The notes: generated by a model not told the origin, from the sequence alone. A DNA stretch of 64,000 nt from Rhodococcus sp. UNC23MFCrub1.1 (GCF_000686025.1 NZ_JMLQ01000004.1:62001-126000); one strand, 5' to 3'; counted from the first letter of the stretch, positions 43,815-52,180 are shown. Program-made: numbers and translations.

Positions 43815-45032
43815 TCAGGCACGGAGACGAGGGTATTCCGCGAGGCGGGGAACATGCTTCTCGCTCGTCAGGAGGGTCGACTGGAACAGTCTGCGCACCG
43901 GCGCCGAAGCCGCCACGCGGTGGCCGACGCGGAGTGCCCGCACTCCCGTGGGAGACATCGGATGCAGCAGCTTCGCGCCGCCGCGGGGGAGTCCTTGCGC
44001 GCTGTCGGCATAGCCACGCATGAGCTCCTCGTAGCGAGCGAAGGCGAGGTCCGGTCGATCGGGGTGCGCGGCCAACTCGCCGGTGAGGATGTGCGCTCCG
44101 ACCAGGGAGAGTGTGGTGCCCATTCCGGTCGGACCCGAGCCCCACGCGGCATCCCCGACGAGCGCCACCCTGCCCTTGCTCCAGGTGGAGACGAGTACCT
44201 GTTCCATGCGCTGGGTGTAGAACTCGTCCGGCCGGGCCGCGAACCCCGCCACGATGCGGTCCGTCTGCCATCCGGCACCGCGGAACCGTTCACGCAGAAT
44301 CTCCACTTGGGTTGCCACGGGCAGTTTCTCGAAGCCGAACGGCTCGGACCGGAAGGACATGCTCGCTCTGATGGTGCCCTCGTTGTCCGGCCTGACGGAC
44401 GCGACGCGTCCGCGGGTCGCCGTGTACCAGTCCCACGTGTTCACGTCCTCGGGACGCCGATCGAGGGTGCCGTAGGTGATGCTCACACCGAAGTCGCGCA
44501 GCTCGGTCTCGGCTCCGAACATTAGGCGCCGTGTGCGAGAACTGCGTCCTTCGGCGACGAGCACCAGGTCGAAGCGCTCGGTGGATCCGCTGTCGAAGGT
44601 CACGTCGACACCGGAGGCATCCTGCTCGATGGCGGAGATGAAGTCACCGAAGCGGCGTTCGACACTGTCGGGGACCGCGTCGACGAGGATCTGCGCCAGT
44701 CGGCCCCGCAGGATCTCGATCTCCGCGGTGGGGCCGTCGCGACCCTCCTCGCGAGGGAAGACTGCGGAGGGTTCTCCGCGCTCGTCGACGAAGCGGGTGC
44801 CTTCTTCCCCGGTGAGGTGCTCCATGATCGAGTGATCGACACCCATGCGTCGGACGATCTCTCGGCCGAGGCCGCGAATGTCGATGTTCTGTCCCGTCTC
44901 ACGCGGCGACGCCGACCGTTCGAGCAGGGTGACGTCGAAACCGGTGCGTGCAAGCCCCCATGCGAGGGTCGGGCCGGCAACACTCGCGCCGGTGACGAGG
45001 ACGCGGACGGGGTGCTGCTGTGAGGCGGTCAC
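43815..45032 (-). CDS. FAD-dependent monooxygenase (PHBH fold, TetX/RebC-like)
   Basis: 405 residues with GTG start. FAD motif 'VLVTGASVAGPTLAWGLARTGFDVTLLERS' (GxGxxG written GASVAG), 'GQNIDIRGLGREIVRRMGV', second FAD site 'ALVGDAAWGSGPTGMGTTLSLVGAHILTGEL' (GD motif), and 'RFDLVLVAEGRSSRTRRLMFG'. Class A flavin monooxygenases of this kind hydroxylate aromatics or antibiotics. The first glycine motif is unusual (Ala and Ser in place of two Gly). It forms an operon with marR. Confidence 0.9.
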   Translation of the reverse strand: MTASQQHPVRVLVTGASVAGPTLAWGLARTGFDVTLLERSASPRETGQNIDIRGLGREIVRRMGVDHSIMEHLTGEEGTRFVDERGEPSAVFPREEGRDGPTAEIEILRGRLAQILVDAVPDSVERRFGDFISAIEQDASGVDVTFDSGSTERFDLVLVAEGRSSRTRRLMFGAETELRDFGVSITYGTLDRRPEDVNTWDWYTATRGRVASVRPDNEGTIRASMSFRSEPFGFEKLPVATQVEILRERFRGAGWQTDRIVAGFAARPDEFYTQRMEQVLVSTWSKGRVALVGDAAWGSGPTGMGTTLSLVGAHILTGELAAHPDRPDLAFARYEELMRGYADSAQGLPRGGAKLLHPMSPTGVRALRVGHRVAASAPVRRLFQSTLLTSEKHVPRLAEYPRLRA

Positions 45033-45079
45033 GGTCGAGCCTTTCGATGGGGGGTCGAGGCCGACCCGCCACCACTATA

Positions 45080-45112
45080 ACTTCACTGTGAAGTAACTTC
45101 ACCATGAAGAGT
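45080..45112. promoter_or_regulatory. Palindromic operator region of the monooxygenase-marR operon
   Basis: A perfect dyad (ACTTCAC-t-GTGAAGT, 45080-45094) is followed two bases later by a second, imperfect copy (ACTTCAC...GAAGAGT). It is AT-rich, 48 bases before the GTG, and of the size expected for two MarR dimers. Confidence 0.65.
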
Positions 45113-45132
45113 GTTTTGCGGCCTCGTCTCGG

Positions 45133-45723
45133 TCAGTCGGCGATGCGTCGACGACTGCGTTCCACTCCGTCGACGATGGTCGCCGTCAGTTCGTCGTACG
45201 CCTCCCGGGTGTCCAAGTTTCCCGCAGCTGCTTCTGCCGAGAGTGCCTCCGCTGCACCGAGAACGGCCGTCATGGTCGACGCCGGAAGCGCTCCCTCGGC
45301 GAACGGTTCGAGGAATGATCGACACCGATCCGAGTAGGCGGCGTCCGACCGGCGCTTGTAGCCGGCCAACTCGGGTGCGCCTTCCAGGGCCGCGGCGACG
45401 CCCGCCAGTTCGCGCCCGTGGGTGACCACGCAGTCGACGTGCGCCGTGGCGATGGCGCGCGCTCGCTCGGCAAGTGAGTGCTCGACCGCGTCGAGCGCCT
45501 GCTCCAGTGCGAATGTCTGCGTCGCGTCGTACGCCTCGAACAAGGCCACCAGCAAGGCTGCGCGTGAGGGAAAGTGACTGTAGACAACAGGTTTGGTGAT
45601 ACCGGCCGCGTGCGCGAGTCGACCCAGCGTCAGTGCGTCGGTGCCTTCCTCGCGCACGATCGTCCAGGCGAGGGCCACCAGTTGCCCGTGGCGATCCTCT
45701 CTCGTCATTCGCACCCGTGCCAT
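45133..45723 (-). CDS. TetR-family regulator
   Basis: 196 residues from MARVRMTRED; other in-frame starts lie up- and downstream. Helix-turn-helix 'LTLGRLAHAAGITKPVVYSHFPSRAALL'. The C-terminal domain has 'YDATQTFALEQALDAVEHSLAERA' and is helical. It diverges from an NAD(P)H:quinone oxidoreductase gene over an 83-base region with three regularly spaced palindromes, so it most likely controls that gene and itself. Confidence 0.9.
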   Translation of the reverse strand: MARVRMTREDRHGQLVALAWTIVREEGTDALTLGRLAHAAGITKPVVYSHFPSRAALLVALFEAYDATQTFALEQALDAVEHSLAERARAIATAHVDCVVTHGRELAGVAAALEGAPELAGYKRRSDAAYSDRCRSFLEPFAEGALPASTMTAVLGAAEALSAEAAAGNLDTREAYDELTATIVDGVERSRRRIAD

Positions 45724-45745
45724 CGACACCGCCTCGTCTCTTATG

Positions 45746-45784
45746 TACCGTTGGTAACCTACCATCGGTAACTTACTGATGGTA
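45746..45784. promoter_or_regulatory. Three tandem TACC-N3-GGTA palindromes (operator array)
   Basis: Copies start at 45746 (TACCGTTGGTA), 45760 (TACCATCGGTA) and 45774 (TACTGATGGTA), exactly 14 bases apart, each palindromic (the third imperfect). They fill the region between the TetR and quinone-oxidoreductase starts. Confidence 0.75.
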
Positions 45785-45806
45785 CATCCCGACCGAGAGG
45801 ATCGTC

Positions 45807-46427
45807 ATGACCGCGCTCGTCGTCGTCGCCCACCCCGACCCCACGTCGTTCACCCAGCGTCTCGCTCGCTCCGTCGCCGACCGACTCACCGAGGACGCCG
45901 TGTCCACCGCTGTTGCCGACCTTCATGCCGAGGGCTTCGATCCACGGTTCTCGCTCGAGGACCGCGCCGGATATCCGGCGGGTGGGACTCCTCCTGCGGA
46001 TGTGCTCGCCGAGCAGCGTCGCCTGGACGGTGTCGACGACCTGGTTCTGGTCTTTCCGGTCTACTGGTGGTCGATGCCCGCGCTCCTCAAGGGGTGGGTC
46101 GATCGCGTCTTCACCGACGGGTGGGCATTCGACACCGGAGTCACGCCGACCGGACGCAGGCTCGACAACCTGACCGTGCATCTGGCCATGGTCGCGGGGG
46201 AGGACGCCGAGGGCTTCGCGAAGCGCGGCTACGACACCGCCCTGTCCACCCAGATCATCACTGGCATTCTCGGATACACCGGCGCGCGAACCGGGCACAC
46301 GGGAATCGTCCACGACGCGGAGTCGCGCTCACGTGACTCCCTCGCCCGGGATGCGCGGGCGATCGTGGACGGCGTGGCGGCCCGGGTCCGTTCCTCGGCG
46401 GCGGAGGCTTCCGGTGCGCGGGCGTGA
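45807..46427 (+). CDS. NAD(P)H dehydrogenase (quinone) of the NQO1/YwrO type
   Basis: A 206-residue flavodoxin-fold protein: 'ALVVVAHPDPTSFTQRLARSV' (FMN phosphate loop), 'DDLVLVFPVYWWSMPALLKGWVDRVFTDGWAF' (the diagnostic PxxWWSxPAxLKGxxDRVF) and a C-terminal helix. Such enzymes reduce quinones and electrophiles by two electrons. It is divergent from the TetR regulator and behind its operator array, consistent with electrophile-inducible expression. Confidence 0.92.
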   Translation: MTALVVVAHPDPTSFTQRLARSVADRLTEDAVSTAVADLHAEGFDPRFSLEDRAGYPAGGTPPADVLAEQRRLDGVDDLVLVFPVYWWSMPALLKGWVDRVFTDGWAFDTGVTPTGRRLDNLTVHLAMVAGEDAEGFAKRGYDTALSTQIITGILGYTGARTGHTGIVHDAESRSRDSLARDARAIVDGVAARVRSSAAEASGARA

Positions 46428-46430
46428 ACT

Positions 46431-46447
46431 CGGTGGCTAGGCCACCG
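46431..46447. terminator. Short hairpin between convergent genes
   Basis: Perfect 7-bp inverted repeat CGGTGGC-tag-GCCACCG with a 3-base loop, overlapping the end of the leftward secreted-protein gene. Confidence 0.45.
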
Positions 46448-46961
46448 TGAAGCGAACCGTGTTGCCCGCGGGGTCGAGCAGGGTGGTGTTGAGTGGAGCG
46501 TCCGTGGTGAGGGTCAGTCCCGCTCGGCCGGAACCGATGTCGATCGCGATCTGCTCGGTCCACTTCCTGCCCGCGGGTGGGACCGTGCCGATGGCGGCCG
46601 ACTCGAGATGGACCATCCAGGTCCCGCCTGTCGGCTTCGCGCCGCTGTAGGGATCCACGCGAGGTGCGTCGGTGTTGTTCAAGTTCACGTAGATGGCCAG
46701 TGGGCACGCGTCGGTGACGAACGTCCTCCAGGTCAGAGTGACTACGGCGATGCCGGGCCTTTCGTGGGGTGTGTACACTTCGCTACCCACCTCGCCGGCG
46801 CACGGCAACGACATTCCCCGGCCCAGTGAGATGTTGTACGGGAAGGGTGTGAACTCCTGGTGGTGGGCCGATGCGAGGCCGGGTTATGTCGCGAGTACGC
46901 CGACGACTGCGGAACCTGTGACGGCCAGACGTCTGAACCACGAGGAAGACGCGAGTGGCAC
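46437..46961 (-). pseudogene. Secreted protein with a stop codon inside its signal peptide
   Basis: From a GTG at 46961 the frame encodes a Sec signal: basic start (SSWFRRLAVTG), hydrophobic core 'SAVVGVLAT', then an in-frame TAA at 46884-46886, then 'PGLASAHH' with a normal signal-peptidase site. The same frame continues as a clean secreted protein (YNISLGRGMSLPCAGEVG, YVNLNNTDAPRVDP, WTEQIAIDIGSGRAG). The mature part is about 140 residues with no domain I recognise. It would need only one changed base to be intact, so either a recent nonsense mutation or a base-call error is possible. It stands alone, convergent with the quinone oxidoreductase. Confidence 0.7.
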
Positions 46962-47104
46962 GATACGGGACGAAAGGGACCAGGGTGGTGGGTGAGCGCG
47001 AGTCCGGTCGGCGTTGCGGTGTCGTTGACGCATCGTGACCGTTCACACATGCTCGGGCCCGAGCTGGCACCACAATGCTGTCGGCCACCTCGCTACGGTG
47101 AGGC

Positions 47105-48052
47105 GTGCATTACCAATCCTTTACCAAAGTCTTCGCAGTTGCCGGTGCCGTCGCGGTGCTGACCGCCTGCAGTGCGGACGTCTCGGCCGACGACGCCACG
47201 GGCCGCACGGTCGACACCAGCCTGGGGGCCATCGTCGTCCCCGACGAGATCCGGTCGGTCGTGGTCATCGACGGGCGTCGGGATCTGGACATCGCCCTGT
47301 CCTTCGGCCTCCCTGTCGTCGGCATGCCCGTCGAGTCCGAGGCTCCGCCGGAGATCCCGGGGCCGTTGACGGCACCGACCCGAGACCTGCTGTCGCGGGG
47401 AGTCGCGGAGCTGTTCCCGCGCAACAGCATCGACATCGAAGCCGTGGCCGCAGCGGATCCCGACCTCATCATCGCGCGTGACGAGGTGGTCGAGGAGATC
47501 TACGACCAGTTGAGCGCCGTCGCGCCTGTGCTCCCCGTGGGGTCGACCGATTCCGGGGTGTCCTGGCAGGACGACGTGACCAGGGTCGGTGCGGCACTGG
47601 GTCGCGAGGACACGGCCGCCACCCTGCTCGACGAGTACTCGGACCGCGTCGCCGCGCTCCGACAACAACTCGCAGGACCTCTCGGTGACACGACGGTGCT
47701 GTCGATCGCCACCGGAGACGGCGGTGGCATCTCGATCAACAGGGAGCGAATCACCTCGCTGGTGCTGGAGGACGTCGGAGCTCGATTCGGACAGGCCTGG
47801 CAATCGGCTCGTCCCGAGGCCGACTTCGCAGCGGAGAACATCCCTGTCGCAGCGGATTCGGACGTTCTTCTCGCGGCCATCACGTCGAGTGACGATCTAC
47901 GAGCACTGGAGTCGAATCGACTCTGGGCCGATCTGCCGGCTGTGCGGGACGGGCGGGTGGTGCGAACGGACAAGTTCACCAACGACGGTGGGCCGATCAC
48001 AGCGCAGTGGTCACTCGACCTCGTCGAGCAGATGTACGGGTCGGCCGGCTGA
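47105..48052 (+). CDS. Orphan Fe-siderophore-type ABC substrate-binding lipoprotein
   Basis: 315 residues with GTG start and lipobox 'VLTAC'. FecB-type features: 'SVVVIDGRRDLDIALSFGLPVVGMP', 'DIEAVAAADPDLIIARDEVVEEIYDQLSAVAPVLPV', 'DVTRVGAALGREDTAATLLDEYSDRV' and 'LWADLPAVRDGRVV'. These match siderophore receptors of Gram-positive bacteria. No permease or ATPase is nearby, so it must use a transporter encoded elsewhere, possibly the FecCD-type one at the left end of the window. A hairpin follows. Confidence 0.9.
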   Translation: MHYQSFTKVFAVAGAVAVLTACSADVSADDATGRTVDTSLGAIVVPDEIRSVVVIDGRRDLDIALSFGLPVVGMPVESEAPPEIPGPLTAPTRDLLSRGVAELFPRNSIDIEAVAAADPDLIIARDEVVEEIYDQLSAVAPVLPVGSTDSGVSWQDDVTRVGAALGREDTAATLLDEYSDRVAALRQQLAGPLGDTTVLSIATGDGGGISINRERITSLVLEDVGARFGQAWQSARPEADFAAENIPVAADSDVLLAAITSSDDLRALESNRLWADLPAVRDGRVVRTDKFTNDGGPITAQWSLDLVEQMYGSAG

Positions 48053-48116
48053 GCGGTCACCGGCGCGGAGTGCTCGGCACAGGCGTCGTCGACCAGCTGC
48101 ACGGGTCGCAGCGCAC

Positions 48117-48148
48117 CACACCCCCTCCAGCCGGCTGAAGGGGGTGTG
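48117..48148. terminator. Hairpin terminator between convergent genes
   Basis: Perfect 10-bp stem (CACACCCCCT / AGGGGGTGTG) with a 12-base loop between the siderophore-binding protein gene and tatB. Confidence 0.8.
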
Positions 48149-48206
48149 GACGACGTGGAACCCGTGCGGCGTCCCTCATGTCGAGCGACACTGCCGACTG
48201 GAAGCC

Positions 48207-48674
48207 CTACAGCGTCTCTCGCTGGAGGTCTTTCGCATCAGCGGCAGGCGCGTCTGCCTCCGTCACGAGTCTCGCAGCGATTCGTCGGGGGTCGTCGGCG
48301 GGCAACGAGGCGATGAGGGTGCGGACGGGGTGCGAGGACGGTCCTGTCACCAGGTACTTCTGGCCCGGCCGTATCCGCTCCGCCTGCTCGATCATGTCGT
48401 CGGTCACGACGGTGTTCGGGGTGGTGTCGTGGAGTGCGTCGCGCACGATGCGTCGTGGGTCGTACTGCCGTAGGTCGAGCGACTCCCACTCCGAACGGTG
48501 AAGCGGCACGCCCATTTCCCGCTCCGCCGTGGCGCGCGTCGTCTCGACGAACTGCTTCAGCGTTCGAATCGCGCGGGTGAGGTGGTGTGCGTAGCCGGGC
48601 AGCCGGCTCGGTCCGAGGACGAGGCCGGCGATGACGGCGACGAAGAACAGCTTCTCGAGAGTCAGTCCGAACAT
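48207..48674 (-). CDS. tatB: Twin-arginine translocase subunit TatB
   Basis: 155 residues. The N-terminal membrane helix with hinge 'GLTLEKLFFVAVIAGLVLGPSRLPGYAHHLTRAIRTLKQFVETTRA' shows the TatB pattern (FxxxxLxxxxGPxxLP, then amphipathic helix). A ~90-residue cytoplasmic tail ends the protein. It overlaps the end of tatC by 13 bases and is the last gene of the tatA-tatC-tatB set. Confidence 0.88.
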   Translation of the reverse strand: MFGLTLEKLFFVAVIAGLVLGPSRLPGYAHHLTRAIRTLKQFVETTRATAEREMGVPLHRSEWESLDLRQYDPRRIVRDALHDTTPNTVVTDDMIEQAERIRPGQKYLVTGPSSHPVRTLIASLPADDPRRIAARLVTEADAPAADAKDLQRETL

Positions 48675-49444
48675 GGGGTTCTCCCGATCGTGGTGGGGTT
48701 CGAGGTGAGTGCCCGCCGGTCGTGCACGGTGGTGATGGCCACGGCGGCTCCGAAGAGCGCCGACATCGGCAGTGCGACGAGAAACATCGACAGCACGTCG
48801 GCCGCCGGCGTGACGAGCGCGCTGAAGAGGGCGATGACGACGACGATGATCCGCCAACTGCTGCGTAGCCGGTGGGCGGACAGGACCCCGAGGCAGTTGA
48901 GCATCACCAGCAGTACGGGGAGGACGAACGCGACTCCGGTGGCGAGGACGATCTTCATGGTGAAGTCGACGTAGTAGGAGGCGTCGAGGATGGTGCTGTC
49001 CTGATCGGAGGAGAAGCTCGCGAGGACGGTGACCATGCGGGGGAAGATGAGGAAGCCGAAGGCGCATCCGGCGGCGAACAGTGGCACCGCCGCCGCGGTG
49101 AAGCCGAGAACGTACTTCTTCTCTCGAGCCGTGAGGCCGGGGGTGAGGTAGGCGAACAGTTCTCGCAGCCAGACCGGGCTCGACAGGATGATTCCCGAGA
49201 AGAGGCCGATCCTCATCTGCAGGTCGAAGGCCCCGGTGACGGTGTCGTAGTTCAGGCTGGCCTGACGGGACTGCGCGAGTTCCTCCACCGGTGTGCGCAG
49301 GACGTCGAGGATCTGGTCGGAGAGTACGAAGCCGAGAATCACTCCGACGACCAGCGACACCGCCGCGCGGGTCGCGCGGCGGCGTGCCTCGCTGACATGC
49401 CCGGCGAGGGGCATCGTGCCTCGCGCGGCGGTGGTCGTGGTCAT
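48662..49444 (-). CDS. tatC: Twin-arginine translocase subunit TatC
   Basis: A 260-residue six-helix protein with 'PLAGHVSEARRRATRAAVSL' (HLxELRxR-like N-terminal motif, here with E-A-R-R), 'RTPVEELAQ', 'FDLQMRIGLFSGIILSSPVWLRELFAYLTPGLTAREKKYV' (conserved P and E), and 'FVLPVLLVMLNCLGVLSA'. This is the receptor subunit of the Tat system. It differs from housekeeping TatC by a degenerate N-terminal motif, which supports a dedicated paralogue. The start overlaps the tatA stop. Confidence 0.92.
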   Translation of the reverse strand: MTTTTAARGTMPLAGHVSEARRRATRAAVSLVVGVILGFVLSDQILDVLRTPVEELAQSRQASLNYDTVTGAFDLQMRIGLFSGIILSSPVWLRELFAYLTPGLTAREKKYVLGFTAAAVPLFAAGCAFGFLIFPRMVTVLASFSSDQDSTILDASYYVDFTMKIVLATGVAFVLPVLLVMLNCLGVLSAHRLRSSWRIIVVVIALFSALVTPAADVLSMFLVALPMSALFGAAVAITTVHDRRALTSNPTTIGRTPCSD

Positions 49445-49674
49445 GAGGCGTGTCGGTACGGCACCGGGACGCCGTCCGCGGCGGTCGTGGTCGAGTCGAC
49501 GGCGTCGACGCGTCCCGTCGACGGCGTGGGGGTGTCGTCGCGGACCTCGTCCTTGAGGATGCGCATGGACTGCCCGACGCCTTTGGCGAGGGAGGGGAGC
49601 TTGGTCGAGCCGAAGACGAGAAGCAGGATGGCGAGGACGATGAGTGCGTGCCAGCCGGTCAGGTTGTGCAACAT
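49441..49674 (-). CDS. tatA: Twin-arginine translocase subunit TatA
   Basis: 77 residues: 'GWHALIVLAILLLVFGSTKLPSLAKGVGQSMRILKDEV', the canonical TatA helix, FGxxKLP hinge and amphipathic helix, then a short Thr/Asp-rich tail. It forms the pore of the Tat translocase. It follows the intradiol-dioxygenase-like lipoprotein gene by 23 bases and overlaps tatC by ATGA. Confidence 0.93.
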   Translation of the reverse strand: MLHNLTGWHALIVLAILLLVFGSTKLPSLAKGVGQSMRILKDEVRDDTPTPSTGRVDAVDSTTTAADGVPVPYRHAS

Positions 49675-49697
49675 GATGATTCCTTCTGTGTGAGTGG

Positions 49698-50678
49698 TCA
49701 GTTGGACGGTGCGGCGGGAGGGGTCCCGCCGCCCATGGGAGGTTGTCCGCCGCCGCCGGGCCCGCCCCCTGCGGGTGCTGCGCCGGCGGCGGGTTCGGTG
49801 GTGGTGTCGACGGCGACGGCCAGTGATCCGACGTAGCCGGAGGTGGGGTCGCCGGTGAAGGTGCCCATCTCGAGGCTGTGTCCGTCGCCGAACACGTTGT
49901 CGTTGTCGAGACTGCCGATCTGCGCGAGGTTCTCGGTCGACCCGGCGTAGGTGTCCAGCTGGTAGACGGCGTCGAGCATGTCCCGGGGGAAGGCGACCTG
50001 GGAGGTGGCTATCGCGTTGTCGGCGGTGGTGGCGGAGGCGACGTCCGGGTAGACCTCGAAGTGGATGTGCGTCCAGCGGCCGGAGTAGCAGGCCGGGACG
50101 ATGGTCGTGAATGTCACGACGCCGGCGGCATCGGCGACCTGGACGCCGCGCAGATATGTTTCGTCCTCGATGCCGTCGGAGTACATCGAGTACTTGCCGG
50201 CTGCGTCGCAGTGCCACAGGTAGACGGCGGCGCCGGTGAAGGGGTTGTTGTCGTTCGCGAGGTCGGTGACGGTGAAGGTCATCGACAACGGGACTCCGGC
50301 GGCGACGGTGCCGCCGTCCAGGCTCGAGGTGACGTCGGCGCGGACGATTCCCGATTCCTCGAGGACGTTGACGCCGTTGCTTCCGTCGGCCGGGTAGGGG
50401 CCGTTGGTCTCATCGGGGATCTCGTTCGTGGCGACTGCGGCGGTGGCGACAGCGGTGGCGGTCGTGGTGCTCGCGGTGTCGGACGACCCCGAGCACGCGG
50501 CCAGGGCCAGTGCTCCGGCTCCGGCGCCGACGACGCTGAGGACTCTGCGGCGTGTGACGAGAGTGGCGATGTCGAAACCAACTCCCTGATCGACGACGTC
50601 ATCGTCGGGCCGGGGGAGTGGGCGCCCGGCGTAGGTGGGCCCGTCGGGTGTGGGGGTGGGTTCCGGAACGGTGCTCAT
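49698..50678 (-). CDS. Intradiol ring-cleavage dioxygenase-fold Tat lipoprotein
   Basis: 326 residues. A long N-region leads to a twin-arginine signal 'TRRRVLSVVGAGAGALALAAC' ending in a lipobox Cys, so it is exported folded and lipidated. The domain shows intradiol-dioxygenase features: 'NGPYPADGSNG', 'VYLWHCDAAGKYSMYSD', 'YLRGVQVADAAGVVTFTTIVPACYSGRWTHIHFEVY' with the Tyr and HxH iron ligands. The tail is Gly/Pro-rich. It immediately precedes tatA-tatC-tatB and is very likely their cargo. Ring cleavage or a structural role outside the cell is undecided. Confidence 0.88.
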   Translation of the reverse strand: MSTVPEPTPTPDGPTYAGRPLPRPDDDVVDQGVGFDIATLVTRRRVLSVVGAGAGALALAACSGSSDTASTTTATAVATAAVATNEIPDETNGPYPADGSNGVNVLEESGIVRADVTSSLDGGTVAAGVPLSMTFTVTDLANDNNPFTGAAVYLWHCDAAGKYSMYSDGIEDETYLRGVQVADAAGVVTFTTIVPACYSGRWTHIHFEVYPDVASATTADNAIATSQVAFPRDMLDAVYQLDTYAGSTENLAQIGSLDNDNVFGDGHSLEMGTFTGDPTSGYVGSLAVAVDTTTEPAAGAAPAGGGPGGGGQPPMGGGTPPAAPSN

Positions 50679-50839
50679 TGCGGTGGCTCCTCGGTTGTCG
50701 CGGTGTGCGTTTCGGTGTGGAGTCGATACTTCGTGAGGTTCCGGGGAGCGGCCTGCACGCCAGCTGTGAGGCACCCGGGAGTGTGTGTGGTCCGGCCACC
50801 ACTTGACCTTCACCTCGGGGCAGGGCTGATTCTCGACGC

Positions 50840-51175
50840 ATGACCACCACAGATGCTCCCGACGTCGTTCTCCGCTACCTCGACGCCGCCGACCGCGACG
50901 ACAGCGACTCACTCACGACCTGCTTTGCTCCGGACGGAACTGTGACGGACGAAGGCCACACCTATCGGGGCCGCGACGAGATCCGCGCGTGGCGTGAGAC
51001 CGTGGCCGGCCGCTACACCTACACCACGACTGTGACGGGGTCCGAGCTCGTCGATGCGAGGAATCATCGAGTCTCGGTTCGTATCGCCGGGAACTTCCCC
51101 GGTGGGGTGGCCGACCTCGTCTACCGATTCGAGCTCGCCGACGGCGTGATCGCACGGTTGACCATCGGTGGATGA
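50840..51175 (+). CDS. SnoaL-like domain protein
   Basis: 111 residues of NTF2 fold: 'VVLRYLDAADRDDSDSLTTCFAPDGTVTDEGHTYRGRDEIRAWRE' and 'LVYRFELADGVIARLTIGG'. Small polyketide-cyclase-like proteins of this type have varied roles. It lies 12 bases before the MerR gene on the same strand and is presumably co-transcribed with it. Confidence 0.8.
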   Translation: MTTTDAPDVVLRYLDAADRDDSDSLTTCFAPDGTVTDEGHTYRGRDEIRAWRETVAGRYTYTTTVTGSELVDARNHRVSVRIAGNFPGGVADLVYRFELADGVIARLTIGG

Positions 51176-51187
51176 GAGACTGGGTCC

Positions 51188-52000
51188 GTGGCGGCGCGGG
51201 TGACCATCGGCGAGTTCTCGACGATGACGAGACTGACGCGAAAAGCGTTGCGGCTCTATCACGATGCTGGCCTCCTGGAACCGGTCGACGTCGATCCGTC
51301 GAGCGGGTACCGCTATTACGACGTCTCCCAGGTCGCGAGTGCACAAGTGATCAAGCGACTGCGCGACCTCGACATGCCGCTTCCTGATGTGCGGTCCTAC
51401 GTCACCGCCGAGAACGACAGTGTTCGGCGCAGTGTGCTCACGCAGCACCTCGATCGCCTGGAGTCGGAATTGCGGCGGACGCACGACGCGGTGTCGTCTC
51501 TCCGTGCACTGGTGAACGAGTCGACGACGTCGCCGTCGATCGAGATGCGGACCGACCCCCCGATCGTCGCCGTGGCCGTCAGCGGCACCGTGACGCTGTC
51601 CGGCGTCGCGGACTGGTGGAATACCGCGCACCACACCCTGATCGAGCGCCTGAGTAGTGCTGGGATCGAGGCTGTCGGGCCGCTCGGGGCCGACTTCGAC
51701 AAGGAACTGTTCGCGGACGAGACGGGCTCCGCATCATTGTGGTACCCCGTCGACGCGGCGCGTGCCGCTCGGTGCGCTCTCGACGTGGTGACGGTTGCCG
51801 GAGGCCACTTCGCCGTGGCGCTGCACGACGGTCCGGACGCCCGGATCGACGAGACGTACTCTGCGCTCGGCACCCATGTCGCAGAGCACGGCATCAGACG
51901 AGAAGGACCCGTGCGTGAGCGCTATCCGCGAGGCGTCGTCTTCGAGGGTGAACTGGTGACGGAGATCGGCTGGCCGGTCCGGGACCCCACCGCGCTGTGA
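51188..52000 (+). CDS. MerR-family regulator with GyrI-like ligand domain (BmrR type)
   Basis: A 270-residue protein with GTG start. The N-terminal MerR helix-turn-helix (VTIGEFSTMTRLTRKALRLYHDAGLL, 'PSSGYRYYDVSQVASAQVIKRLRDLDMPL') and a coiled helix are followed by a C-terminal GyrI-like effector domain ending 'YPRGVVFEGELVTEIGWPV'. BmrR-type regulators activate transporters on binding cationic drugs. The operator should be a 19-bp dyad between -35 and -10, which I could not place in the window. Confidence 0.88.
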   Translation: MAARVTIGEFSTMTRLTRKALRLYHDAGLLEPVDVDPSSGYRYYDVSQVASAQVIKRLRDLDMPLPDVRSYVTAENDSVRRSVLTQHLDRLESELRRTHDAVSSLRALVNESTTSPSIEMRTDPPIVAVAVSGTVTLSGVADWWNTAHHTLIERLSSAGIEAVGPLGADFDKELFADETGSASLWYPVDAARAARCALDVVTVAGGHFAVALHDGPDARIDETYSALGTHVAEHGIRREGPVRERYPRGVVFEGELVTEIGWPVRDPTAL

Positions 52001-52009
52001 CCGCGACCG

Positions 52010-52180
52010 TCAGGGTCCGGTTGCGCGCGTTGCGTGATGACGATTGTGAGTGGTGGTGATGACCACGCTACGGAACGTAGAGGGCGAGGACGTGTGGCCG
52101 ACATTCACGGCGGACACCTGGAAATCGGTCCAGATGCGCACCGCCGCAGCGACGACGAGGACGAGTGCTGCCGCGATCAC
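52010..52180 (-). CDS. Small single-TM hypothetical protein
   Basis: 56 residues from a GTG that overlaps the stop of the upstream membrane-protein gene (GTGA). One hydrophobic helix (VIAAALVLVVAAAVRIW) and a polar tail. Family unknown. The overlap and codon use support it. Confidence 0.55.
   Translation of the reverse strand: MIAAALVLVVAAAVRIWTDFQVSAVNVGHTSSPSTFRSVVITTTHNRHHATRATGP

Noticed and set aside
49698..49800. Gly/Pro-rich tail repeats of the dioxygenase-like lipoprotein as a sequence repeat element
   Set aside because: Low-complexity coding sequence, not a DNA repeat with defined units.
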